From JBDNFP01 sp041689775 (GTDB taxonomy: Bacteria > Bacteroidota > Bacteroidia > Cytophagales > Spirosomataceae): a stretch of 26,083 nt of DNA. The position numbers were made by a program, and so were the translations under genes. The notes under the pieces were generated by a model. It saw only the letters and a list, made by a program, of their open reading frames with translations. It made no database searches and was not told where the DNA came from. Each line of letters opens with the position of its first letter. Position 1 is the first letter of the stretch. The stretch is from contig JBDNFP010000406.1 of the NCBI GenBank assembly GCA_041689775.1, positions 1 to 26,083 on the forward strand, written 5' to 3'. Below, one piece after another: positions 8,009-15,595 of the stretch.

Positions 8009-9013
8009 TTAAAAAGCCGGAGCTTTTAACCTTAATCCACTGTCTTCGGGAAGGCCGAAGAGCAGGTTCATGTTTTGCACGGCTTGCCCGGAAGCTCCTT
8101 TGGTCAGGTTATCAATCACACTCGAGATGAGTAGCTGTCCATCGTGTTTTTCCAGATGAACCAAGCATTTATTAGTATTGATGACCTGTTTCAGGTCAAT
8201 GGCCGCACCACTTAGGTGCGTAAAAGGATGGCCCGCGTAATAATCATGGTACAACCGTTGGGCTGCGGCCAGCGATCCACCAAAAGGCGTGTACGCATTA
8301 GCCATGATACCCCGGGTAAAATCGCCCCGGTAGGGAATAAAGTGGATGGCCTGCGCAAAGCTTGGTTGCAGCTTCGTCAGGCTCATTTTTATCTCCGTTA
8401 GGTGCTGATGCGTGAATGCCTTATAAATAGACATATTGTTATTACGCCACGAAAAATGGGTAGTGGCGCTCAACGACTGCCCGGCTCCCGTACTCCCCGT
8501 AATGGCACTAACGTGTACATCGCCACTGATTAATCCTGCTTGTACCAAAGGCAAAATACCCAATTGAATACAAGTCGCAAAACAACCCGGATTGGCTATT
8601 TTGGTAGCTTTCTGAATGGAAGCGCGTTGCAGCTCGGGTAGTCCGTACACAAAGCCTTCTGATTCGTCCCGAAAGTCGGTACTCAAATCAATAATTCTGA
8701 CCGATGCCGGTACCGCATTGGCTTCAAGAAATTTCTTGGATTCGCCGTGGCCCGAGCAGAGGAAAATAGCATGTAGGCTTTCATCCTTCACCAAAACCGC
8801 GGTATCATCACCCGAGAATAATAATTCTGTATCACCTAACAGATCCGTATGGGTACCGTACACCGGTTTCCCCGCCTGACTTTTACTATGGGCAAACGCA
8901 ATGGTCACCCGAGGGTGATTGATCAGGATTCTCAATAGCTCGCCGCCTGTATAGCCGGCGGCTCCTATAATACCTATGTTTAGAGTGGAAAGTATATGAG
9001 TTGTTGGGTTCAT
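8009..9013 (-). CDS. argC: N-acyl-gamma-glutamyl-phosphate reductase
   Basis: 334 residues. An N-terminal NADP-binding motif, IGIIGAAGYTGGEL (about 13-26), leads a Rossmann fold. The catalytic Cys144 is in IANPGCFATC, and His224 in IHFIPYRGDFTRGI fits the second catalytic residue. The enzyme reduces N-acylglutamyl phosphate to the semialdehyde, the step before ArgD. The start at 9013 gives a ten-residue leader before the first strand; no closer Met exists. The stop of the PIN toxin gene is only 9 bp upstream, so argC is probably translated from a message that also carries the toxin-antitoxin pair and argG. argB, which makes its substrate, is not in the window. Confidence 0.94.
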   Translation of the reverse strand: MNPTTHILSTLNIGIIGAAGYTGGELLRILINHPRVTIAFAHSKSQAGKPVYGTHTDLLGDTELLFSGDDTAVLVKDESLHAIFLCSGHGESKKFLEANAVPASVRIIDLSTDFRDESEGFVYGLPELQRASIQKATKIANPGCFATCIQLGILPLVQAGLISGDVHVSAITGSTGAGQSLSATTHFSWRNNNMSIYKAFTHQHLTEIKMSLTKLQPSFAQAIHFIPYRGDFTRGIMANAYTPFGGSLAAAQRLYHDYYAGHPFTHLSGAAIDLKQVINTNKCLVHLEKHDGQLLISSVIDNLTKGASGQAVQNMNLLFGLPEDSGLRLKAPAF

Positions 9014-9022
9014 GCGCCTATT

Positions 9023-9433
9023 TTATTTCCAGATTGTATGTACAAAAGCTGAGTTTTCCAATTTTGGGTCATTTGTGAGAACCGGACATTCCCTTAGTAA
9101 AGCTCCCCCGGCGATCAGTCGATCGTGCAATTCAGGCACGTCAGTAATTTTAAAGGCTTTTTCAACCAATAGTGCGTCCATCGACATCAAACGAAAAACA
9201 CCAGAAGTAGCATTAATGAAATCAATTACCTCAGAAAGTGTAATCTCGATACGTTCTTTTTCTGACAGATAACCGATTTCGGCTAGTACAATCGCAGGAA
9301 TCCAAATGATATACTTGGTCGAATCTTGAAGCGCCTCCTCGAAAATTTTAGCTACTTTAACAGGCAAACTCCTTTTTTCTAACCATAAAACAAGTGCCAT
9401 TGTATCGGCCACGTACTCCTTTGCATTAGCCAT
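9023..9433 (-). CDS. PIN-domain toxin (VapC-like)
   Basis: A 136-residue PIN-domain protein, the usual VapC length. The acidic metal-binding positions are present: Asp10 (YVADTMAL), Glu52 (VLAEIGYL), Asp104 (ELHDRLIAG) and Asp122 (LTNDPKL). VapC toxins are Mg-dependent RNases that cut tRNA or rRNA in the cytoplasm. Its start overlaps the antitoxin stop by 8 bp, the classic coupled layout. The pair sits between argG and argC on the same strand, 9 bp before argC, so toxin transcription may be tied to arginine supply. Whether it is active is unknown, but no residue appears missing. This is an acquired module by location. Confidence 0.88.
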   Translation of the reverse strand: MANAKEYVADTMALVLWLEKRSLPVKVAKIFEEALQDSTKYIIWIPAIVLAEIGYLSEKERIEITLSEVIDFINATSGVFRLMSMDALLVEKAFKITDVPELHDRLIAGGALLRECPVLTNDPKLENSAFVHTIWK

Positions 9434-9656
9434 TCTGTTTCTTTTTAGGATACAGTGTCTGGTAATTTTTAAATTCTTCCTCCAAATGCATAGTTTCGTT
9501 TTGGGATAGCGAGCTTGTTTCCTGGCTCATTTCCTTCGATTCTGTGTAGCTTTTAGAAAGGAGGAATTCAGCAAAATCCAGAATCTCTCGGACTAGCAGC
9601 ACGGGCATCTGATCAAGCATTTGATCCAATTCTTTTTTCAACTCAGTCTTATCCAT
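9426..9656 (-). CDS. DUF2281-like antitoxin of the PIN toxin
   Basis: 76 residues. The first 35 match the DUF2281 pattern: charged start, then LDQMPVLLVREILDFAEFLLSK. The rest is a low-complexity acidic and Ser/Gln-rich tail that could wrap the toxin. DUF2281 proteins commonly act as antitoxins for adjacent PIN toxins. The tail is not an obvious DNA-binding fold (no AbrB or RHH motif seen), so autoregulation may be absent. It starts 24 bp after the argG stop and overlaps the toxin start by 8 bp. That tight packing suggests it relies on the argG transcript. No separate promoter is clear in the 24-bp gap. Confidence 0.78.
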   Translation of the reverse strand: MDKTELKKELDQMLDQMPVLLVREILDFAEFLLSKSYTESKEMSQETSSLSQNETMHLEEEFKNYQTLYPKKKQNG

Positions 9657-9680
9657 CGTTCCAGTCTTTTTAATTTCTCA

Positions 9681-10883
9681 CTACTCTTCTGCCAACTCAC
9701 TAACCTTCTGATAGATCATCGCTTGGTTAGACGCCACTTTCGAGAATCCACGCACGTCGTCACCGGTCCAGGCGTTGTTCATTTCTCCGTAACTACCAAA
9801 TACCGGCGACATCAGATCATACGGTGACTCAATACCTTCAACGTGGAAGCGATAGGGCGCTAAGTGCACGTGCACTTTACCCGTAACGTGCTTTTGGGTG
9901 TCGGTCATAAAGGTCTCGATATTACGCATAACGGGTTCGACAAACTGCCCTTTGTGCAACAGGCTACCGTACCAATTGGCCAACTGCTCCTTCCAATACA
10001 ACTGCTGCTCCGTGAGTACGTGCTTTTCCAGGGTATGATGCGCTTTGATAATGATCAGGGGAGCGGCGGCTTCAAAGCCAACCCGTCCTTTGATGCCGAT
10101 GATGGTATCACCTACGTGAATATCACGACCAATACCGAAGGGTTGGGCGATTTCGGCAATTTTCTGAATTGCTTCCACGGGGGTTTCGTATCGTACGCCG
10201 TTTAGCCCTACTAGCTCACCCTTTTCGAAATCAAGCGTCAGCGTTTCCGGCTCAGTCTTGGTTATCGGGGTTGGCCAGGCACTTTCGGGTAGGTATTGAT
10301 GGGACGTCAAAGTCTCTTTCCCTCCTACCGAAGTACCCCACAAGCCTTTATTGATGCTGTATTCTGCCTTTTTCCAGTCGCGTACGACTCCCTTTTTGGT
10401 CAGGTACTCAATCTCCGCTTCGCGCGATAGTTTAAGATCACGGATGGGCGTTATAACCTCGGCCTCGGGCATAATGATCCGGAATGCCATATCAAACCGT
10501 ACCTGATCATTTCCGGCTCCTGTACTACCGTGGGCAATGGCTGATGCTCCGATTTCCTTGGCGTATTCGCCTACGGCTACGGCCTGAAATATACGCTCAG
10601 CACTTACCGAAAGTGGGTAGGTATTATTTTTGAGGATATTCCCAAAAATAAGGTACTTAATACAGTCTTCGTAGTACTCTTTTGTCTTGACAATCGTAGT
10701 ATGATGCCTCACTCCCAACGCATAGGCATTGGCCTCAATGCTAGTCAGCTCTTCTTTCGAAAAACCGCCGGTATCTACCAGTACTGAATATACGTCATAC
10801 CCCTGATCTTCGGCCAGGTATTTTACACAAAATGAGGTGTCCAGTCCGCCACTGAACGCTAGTACTACTTTTTGTTGTGACAT
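9681..10883 (-). CDS. argG: Argininosuccinate synthase
   Basis: Using the start at 10883 the protein has 400 residues, normal for ArgG. The open frame runs 25 residues further upstream, but that extension is not family-like, while MSQQKVVLAFSGGLDTS begins exactly at the ATP pyrophosphatase P-loop. SGGLDTS, a GSTGAGNDQVRF citrulline/aspartate segment and the GIGRDIHVGD stretch are all intact. It condenses citrulline and aspartate with ATP. It is the second gene of the cluster, after the GNAT gene, with a 195-bp gap holding a hairpin (11000-11046) and a palindrome (10951-10971). Those may be control elements. argH, the next step, is not in the window. Confidence 0.95.
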   Translation of the reverse strand: MSQQKVVLAFSGGLDTSFCVKYLAEDQGYDVYSVLVDTGGFSKEELTSIEANAYALGVRHHTTIVKTKEYYEDCIKYLIFGNILKNNTYPLSVSAERIFQAVAVGEYAKEIGASAIAHGSTGAGNDQVRFDMAFRIIMPEAEVITPIRDLKLSREAEIEYLTKKGVVRDWKKAEYSINKGLWGTSVGGKETLTSHQYLPESAWPTPITKTEPETLTLDFEKGELVGLNGVRYETPVEAIQKIAEIAQPFGIGRDIHVGDTIIGIKGRVGFEAAAPLIIIKAHHTLEKHVLTEQQLYWKEQLANWYGSLLHKGQFVEPVMRNIETFMTDTQKHVTGKVHVHLAPYRFHVEGIESPYDLMSPVFGSYGEMNNAWTGDDVRGFSKVASNQAMIYQKVSELAEE

Positions 10884-10950
10884 TACTTTGAAGGAAATTA
10901 TTAAATATAGAGAAATTAAAGGTACTACATTATCCAGAAACGCGACAAGT

Positions 10951-10971
10951 AGACGCATTAATTATGCGTCT
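10951..10971. promoter_or_regulatory. argG: Palindrome upstream of argG, candidate ArgR operator
   Basis: Arms AGACGCAT (10951-10958) and ATGCGTCT (10964-10971) are perfect inverted repeats around an AT-only centre (TAATT). The core resembles an ARG box in having AT-rich two-fold symmetry, but the arm bases differ from the Escherichia coli TGAAT/ATTCA box. It lies 68-88 bp upstream of the argG start. A regulator such as ArgR is inferred; no argR gene is in the window. Confidence 0.4.
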
Positions 10972-10999
10972 GATGTGCTTCACTACTACTCTTTTAGAC

Positions 11000-11046
11000 C
11001 AAAGCCCCGCTCCGGTTTCGTGGAAAGAATACCGAGCGAGGCTTTG
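11000..11046 (-). terminator. Imperfect hairpin between GNAT gene and argG
   Basis: Arms 11000-11016 and 11031-11046 pair over about 15 bp with one wobble and one bulge, around a 14-base loop. It follows the GNAT stop at 11079 by 32 bp. No U run follows on minus, so it is either a weak terminator, a processing site or an attenuator-like element in the argG leader. Confidence 0.4.
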
Positions 11047-11078
11047 CTGTATAAAACATATTGTTATACGAAGGTATG

Positions 11079-11771
11079 CTATACCATCACCGCTTCGGGA
11101 CCTTTCTTTTTACCCTCCCTTCGTAGTAAGATACGCTGTTTGATGCGCATCCAGCGCTCATACAACTTCGATTCTTTCAGGAAGTTCCACTTTTCACCTT
11201 TCCCGTTTTTCTTGGCTTCTTCGGCATTGTACATCATACCCGTACAGAGGCAGTTTTTACGGCCGGTCCGCGTCAATACATCGTAATTTACGCAGCTTGC
11301 GCATCCTTTCCAGAACGCATCGTCGGCCGGTAGCTCGCTGAACGTCACGGGTTCGTAGCCCAGATCAGAGTTGATCTTCATCACGGCCAGGCTTGTGGTA
11401 ATTCCGATGATCTTGGCGTTGGGATATTTCTTCCGTGACAGGTCAAAAGCCTTCGCCTTGATTGACTTAGCAATACCGCTATTCCGGTAGTCGGGGTGCA
11501 CAATCAGACCAGAGTTGGCCACAAACTTACCGTGCTCCCAGGTTTCTACGTAGCAAAACCCCACCCAGTCACCAGCGGTGGTGGTCGCGATAATCGCTTT
11601 ACCTTCTACCATTTTTTCCATGAGGTAAACCGCCGAGCGCTTGGCTATACCAGTACCGCGTTTCTTGGCGCTTTCCTCCATTTCGGCACAAATGGTTTCG
11701 GCATAATGAAGATGGTCTTCGGTGGCAATCTGTACAATAAAGGGATTGCCGTTTATTTCTTTATGTTTCAT
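11079..11771 (-). CDS. GNAT acyltransferase, candidate N-succinylglutamate synthase
   Basis: A 230-residue protein whose N-terminal 145 residues are a GNAT fold. The acyl-CoA pyrophosphate loop is at about 95-101 (YRNSGIA) after the SGLIVHPDY strand. The C-terminal part carries Cys157, Cys160, Cys174 and Cys176, a C-x2-C and C-x-C set not usual in GNATs, then a basic tail. Bacteroidota lack a classical ArgA, and a GNAT gene beside argG is common there; it has been proposed as the first enzyme, acylating glutamate with succinyl- or acetyl-CoA. That role is inference here. As first gene of the cluster it fits. The cysteines may hold zinc or sense redox. Another protein or small-molecule acyltransferase role is possible. 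Confidence 0.75.
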   Translation of the reverse strand: MKHKEINGNPFIVQIATEDHLHYAETICAEMEESAKKRGTGIAKRSAVYLMEKMVEGKAIIATTTAGDWVGFCYVETWEHGKFVANSGLIVHPDYRNSGIAKSIKAKAFDLSRKKYPNAKIIGITTSLAVMKINSDLGYEPVTFSELPADDAFWKGCASCVNYDVLTRTGRKNCLCTGMMYNAEEAKKNGKGEKWNFLKESKLYERWMRIKQRILLRREGKKKGPEAVMV

Positions 11772-12467
11772 GGTTTGAGAACTGACATTAACTCCCTCTG
11801 CTCATCGCTTGGGAGAAATTACATCAAGACAAGATGAACCTCTAAAAATGAAATTTCAATACGTAACTAGGTGAATGGGCAGAGAGATATTTGCCACGTA
11901 GGCAAACGGAGATTAGTTGGTCCTGTCGGACCTAAATCGGAAGGGGGTAGTATGGAAGAAAGTAGGGGTCACTTTGTTCTTCACAAGAATAGGATTGATT
12001 ATTAAGTCAGCAAATTTTGCAAAAAATTTGCCCGTACCCCAACTAAACCGAAAATATATTTTTTGGGTTCATTCCTTCTTGTTTGTGCTGACCCTGAATA
12101 AGGTTTAATAAAAGAGGACCTTGTTTACCTTTTGTTAAATATTTTAGATCTTAACCTAAACATAACATTTTGAAAATCACAATTCTATGTGGACAAGGAC
12201 TGTAATGTAAAAGAAAATGATATCTTTGTTTTTACAAGTATTACCACCCCAATTCACATACTACGTGCCCGCTGCTATTCCTTCGTTAATACACTTTTTA
12301 ACCGCAAACTAATTGCTACTAACGTTCTAAGGCAGAATTAGTTTGTGTTATTAATCTAGTCAGATAAATGGCTACTATTTTCTATATCAAATACTTACAA
12401 ATAGCTATCAGCTATTTATGTGCGTCGTGTACTTACTATGAGCATACTGGCAGGAAAGCAGAACTTC
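11772..12467. other. Long AT-rich gap between divergent arginine and aat genes
   Basis: The 696 bp between the GNAT start and the likely aat start hold no gene I can support. The part from about 11990 is strongly AT-rich. Structure seen: a short hairpin at about 11921-11934 (GGTCC/GGACC), a 10-bp inverted repeat (12305-12314 with 12336-12345), and an 8-bp inverted repeat with 3-base spacer (12399-12406 with 12410-12417) just ahead of aat. A TAnnTTTG box lies at 12221-12228. It probably contains promoters for both directions. Confidence 0.5.
12221..12228 (+). promoter_or_regulatory. aat: Candidate -7 box for aat
   Basis: TATCTTTG fits TAnnTTTG and lies 239 bp before the chosen aat start, in an AT-rich gap. 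No good TTTG -33 element is found about 20 bp upstream. If used, the leader would contain the two inverted repeats at 12305-12345 and 12399-12417. Confidence 0.3.
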
Positions 12468-13091
12468 ATGAATCAACTCAGCGCCGACGATCTTATTTAT
12501 GGATATATCAACGGGATTTTCCCGATGGCTGATGCTGACAATACTTTGTATTGGTATTCACCAGATCCCCGGGCCATTATTCCGATTGATACTTACAGAC
12601 CCCCAAAATCACTACAACCTGTAATTAATAAGGGTACGTTTGAAATCAGAATTAACCACGACTTCGAGCAGGTGATGCATCACTGTGCTGCCCCTCGCAC
12701 GACCGAAGACGGAACCTGGATTTCAGGTGACATTATTACCGCCTATTGCGGTCTCCACAAACTTGGACTAGCCCACAGTGTTGAAACGTACCTAGAGGGT
12801 GAACTCGTCGGTGGGCTGTACGGGGTAGCCATTGGTTCGGTTTTCTTTGGTGAGTCAATGTTTCACAAAGTAAGTAATGCCTCCAAAATAGCTTTTCATG
12901 CCCTGATGGAAATTTTACGTACTCAGAAGTTTGAACTTCTTGATACTCAATTTATTAACGAAAATGTTCGTCGTTTTGGGGCCATTGAAATACCCAAAAT
13001 TGAATATATGGCTCGTTTGCGCAGGGGCGTGGCTATGAAAACACGCTTCACTGAACCCGACCTGGCCCACATGTTTCAGCATAACTCCTAA
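12468..13091 (+). CDS. aat: Leucyl/phenylalanyl-tRNA-protein transferase
   Basis: 207 residues from the Met at 12468, matching family length. Two upstream in-frame starts (12420 and 12438) add residues with no family resemblance. Diagnostic motifs are INGIFPMAD at the N-terminus followed by LYWYSPDPRAIIP, then EDGTWISGDIITAY and GGLYGVAIGSVFFGESMF. Aat moves Leu or Phe from aminoacyl-tRNA to the N-terminus of proteins starting with Lys or Arg, marking them for ClpS/ClpAP degradation in the cytoplasm. Its place between the arginine cluster and proBA is likely positional. A hairpin (13119-13159) follows the stop by 27 bp and separates it from proB. Confidence 0.95.
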   Translation: MNQLSADDLIYGYINGIFPMADADNTLYWYSPDPRAIIPIDTYRPPKSLQPVINKGTFEIRINHDFEQVMHHCAAPRTTEDGTWISGDIITAYCGLHKLGLAHSVETYLEGELVGGLYGVAIGSVFFGESMFHKVSNASKIAFHALMEILRTQKFELLDTQFINENVRRFGAIEIPKIEYMARLRRGVAMKTRFTEPDLAHMFQHNS

Positions 13092-13118
13092 GTCTAAATC
13101 AGAATTATTACACCGTTC

Positions 13119-13159
13119 AGAAGGTATTTGAAGTAAATAATACTGCTCAAATACCTTCT
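13119..13159 (+). terminator. Hairpin after aat, likely terminator
   Basis: Perfect 13-bp arms (13119-13131 and 13147-13159) with a 15-base loop. Only a short, mixed T-rich run follows (TTCTTAATAA), so termination may be partial. It separates aat from the proB promoter box. Confidence 0.6.
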
Positions 13160-13175
13160 TAATAACGAAATGCCC

Positions 13176-13183
13176 TATTTTTG
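13176..13183 (+). promoter_or_regulatory. proB: -7 box of the proBA promoter
   Basis: TATTTTTG fits TAnnTTTG and ends 30 bp before the chosen proB start at 13214. It follows the aat terminator hairpin. It overlaps the alternative upstream start at 13181, which supports the later start. The -33 TTTG is not clear. Confidence 0.5.
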
Positions 13184-13213
13184 GGAAATTCTTTCGTTCT
13201 TAAACGCTGTACA

Positions 13214-14251
13214 ATGACTGGCGAAAAGCCCATTTTGGTCATCAAATTTGGTACTGATTCTATCACTCTTCCCACTGGAGAACCGGATCAGACCATTCTG
13301 TCGGAAATTGCCCGGCAAGTTGCGGACCTTCATCCCCACTATCGTATTATCCTGGTGTCATCGGGCGCCGTTGGGGCCGGTAAAAAATATATCCGGGACT
13401 ACCGCAAAACACTTACCCAGCGCAAAGCCGCCGCTGCCGTCGGTAATCCTATTCTGATCGGATTGTACGCTCACTATTTTTCTCCGTTCGGCATTGCCAT
13501 TGCCCAAAGCCTCTGCGAAAGGCAGCACTTTGCGAATCGACATCAGTTTCTTCAACTGAAAAGTACGTACGAGGAACTATGGGCCAGCGGTATTATTCCG
13601 ATTGTGAATGAAAATGACGTGGTGAGCGACCGGGAGTTGAAGTTTTCGGACAACGATGAACTGGCTACCCTCATTGCCACCGGATTTGGGGCGGAAGCCC
13701 TGATGCTCTGCACTTCGGTGGGTGGACTCATGGACGACCAAGATACTATAATCAAAGAAGTAGCTAACATTAACGACGTCTTTGAATGGGTGCGAACGGA
13801 TAAGTCATCCCTCGGACTGGGTGGAATGGCTTCCAAGCTGACATTCACCAAGCTGGCTACCCGCATGGGTATTAAGGTCATTATTTTTGGCATGAAAGAG
13901 GCGAACTCTATCCCAAAAGCTCTTCAACTGAAAACTGGAACGGTCTTTAAAGCAGAGAGAAGTACCCTCTCGGCCCGAAACCGATGGCTGGGAAGCGGAG
14001 GATTGATAGCTGGGCAACTGCGGATCGACGACGGAGCCGTACGAGCTTTACAAAACCGCCGTAGCCTGCTCGCGGTGGGAATATTAGAAGTAAAAGGAGA
14101 ATTTGAGGCCGGAGAACTCGTTGAAATTTTCAATCCAAACCATGAGATGGTGGCGGTTGCCCGCTCACGCGAAACGTCTCATAATATAATTACGAACCTT
14201 AAAACTTTAAACTTCGAGGTAGCTAACGCCAATGATATTGTATTGCTCTAG
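13214..14251 (+). CDS. proB: Glutamate 5-kinase
   Basis: 345 residues from the Met at 13214; an in-frame start 33 bp earlier lies on the promoter box and adds an unrelated leader. The amino-acid kinase domain (about 1-250) shows VIKFGTDSI, the SSGAVGAG glycine loop, IPIVNENDVVSD and the SDNDELATLIA substrate segment; GLGGMASKL follows. The C-terminal part (about 265-340) has a PUA-like pattern (DDGAVRAL, RRSLLAVGI). It phosphorylates glutamate to glutamyl 5-phosphate, the first step to proline and the point of proline feedback. proA starts 33 bp downstream, so the two form an operon. Confidence 0.93.
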   Translation: MTGEKPILVIKFGTDSITLPTGEPDQTILSEIARQVADLHPHYRIILVSSGAVGAGKKYIRDYRKTLTQRKAAAAVGNPILIGLYAHYFSPFGIAIAQSLCERQHFANRHQFLQLKSTYEELWASGIIPIVNENDVVSDRELKFSDNDELATLIATGFGAEALMLCTSVGGLMDDQDTIIKEVANINDVFEWVRTDKSSLGLGGMASKLTFTKLATRMGIKVIIFGMKEANSIPKALQLKTGTVFKAERSTLSARNRWLGSGGLIAGQLRIDDGAVRALQNRRSLLAVGILEVKGEFEAGELVEIFNPNHEMVAVARSRETSHNIITNLKTLNFEVANANDIVLL

Positions 14252-14284
14252 CACACTGAGTTTAGGCCTAAACTATTCGTCATC

Positions 14285-15589
14285 ATGATCCAGAACTCCA
14301 ATGTAACAGACGGGCAGAACGCCCATAATACCACCGGACAAGACTCCATCGTACCCCAGCTAAAAGCAACCCAACTTGCCTCCGTCAGGATTCGAACCAC
14401 TCCTGATGCTACCAAAGCCGCTCTTTTGAACGACCTGGCCGACCGGGTTTTGCGGCAGATGGACGTTATCTTGGCCGAAAACCAAAAAGATCTCGATCGG
14501 ATGGACGATGCTGACCCCAAAAAAGACCGGTTGCTGTTGAACGAAATCCGGATTATTGGGCTCGCCCAAAGTTTGCGCGAGGTGGCCCTCCTACCCGATC
14601 CTACCGGTCGGGTGTTACTGGAAAGAACCCTCGAACAGGGCTTACGAATGCAAAAAATTGCCGTTGCGCTCGGTGTCGTGGGTGTCATCTATGAGTCTCG
14701 CCCGAATGTGACGCTAGATGTAGCGGCCCTGTGCCTTCGCTCCGGGAATGCCTGCGTACTCAAAGGAGGTAAAGAGGCCTCTTTCTCCAATAGCTATCTC
14801 GTGGGTCTAATCCACGAATCTTTACGGGCTTTTGAGCTACCCGAGGCCGCCGTTATGCTTTTACCCACCAACCGGAAGTACGTCAACGAGCTACTGACCG
14901 CTACCCGCTACGTCGACATTATTATCCCGAGGGGGTCAGAATCGCTCATTCAGTTTGTCCGACAAAACTCCATGGTACCCACCATCGAAACCGGAGCCGG
15001 AGTATGCCATACCTACGTGGAGCAATCCGCGGATCTTGAAAAGGCAAAGGCCATTGTTATCAACGCTAAGGTTTCACGCCCTTCGGTCTGTAACTCACTC
15101 GATACAGTTTTGGTGGATCGAGTGGTGGCAGGTACTTTTCTCCCCACCTTGAAAGAAGGTTTCATGGCCTACCACGTAGAGATATTTGCCGATGAGGAGG
15201 CCTACGCCATTCTGAAAGAAGCTAACTACCCTTCACTTGTGCATGCCCAACCGGAAGACTTTGGTCGCGAATTTCTTGATTATAAATGCTCCGTTAAGGT
15301 GGTCGGCGGCCTACCCGAAGCATTGGCTCATATTCAGGAATATTCCTCGCGCCATTCCGAAGCAATTGTTTCCCAAAATCAAGATATCATAAATACTTTT
15401 CTTGACTCCGTAGACGCGGCGGCGGTGTACGCCAACGCCTCCACCCGATTTACCGACGGGAGTGTATTTGCACTCGGCGCCGAAATAGGCATCTCAACCC
15501 AAAAACTGCACGCCCGTGGGCCTTTCGCTTTGGAGAAACTAGTGACTGAAAAATGGGTCATCAGAGGAGATGGACAAATCAGGAAATAA
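14285..15589 (+). CDS. proA: Gamma-glutamyl phosphate reductase
   Basis: 434 residues, slightly longer than usual because of an N-terminal extension of about 25 polar residues before the conserved LASVRIRTTPDATKAALL region. Motifs are GVIYESRPNVT (133-143), LKGGKEA (159-165) and the catalytic Cys269 in SRPSVCNSLDT. It reduces glutamyl 5-phosphate to glutamate semialdehyde with NADPH in the cytoplasm. It immediately follows proB and probably shares its transcript; the product cyclises and would be reduced by ProC, not in this window. The end converges with a reductase gene on minus, 6 bp away, leaving no room for a separate terminator. Confidence 0.95.
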   Translation: MIQNSNVTDGQNAHNTTGQDSIVPQLKATQLASVRIRTTPDATKAALLNDLADRVLRQMDVILAENQKDLDRMDDADPKKDRLLLNEIRIIGLAQSLREVALLPDPTGRVLLERTLEQGLRMQKIAVALGVVGVIYESRPNVTLDVAALCLRSGNACVLKGGKEASFSNSYLVGLIHESLRAFELPEAAVMLLPTNRKYVNELLTATRYVDIIIPRGSESLIQFVRQNSMVPTIETGAGVCHTYVEQSADLEKAKAIVINAKVSRPSVCNSLDTVLVDRVVAGTFLPTLKEGFMAYHVEIFADEEAYAILKEANYPSLVHAQPEDFGREFLDYKCSVKVVGGLPEALAHIQEYSSRHSEAIVSQNQDIINTFLDSVDAAAVYANASTRFTDGSVFALGAEIGISTQKLHARGPFALEKLVTEKWVIRGDGQIRK

Positions 15590-15595
15590 AACCTT

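Noticed and set aside
9681..10958. Longer argG start at 10958
   Set aside because: The added 25 residues do not resemble ArgG, and the ATG at 10883 puts the P-loop at the usual place.
10837..11286. 149-residue open frame on plus across the argG/GNAT junction
   Set aside because: It overlaps the start of argG and the 3' end of the GNAT gene, and its composition is not protein-like.
11917..12108. 63-residue open frame in the long gap
   Set aside because: No motif, no clear start signal, and AT-rich sequence produces such frames by chance.
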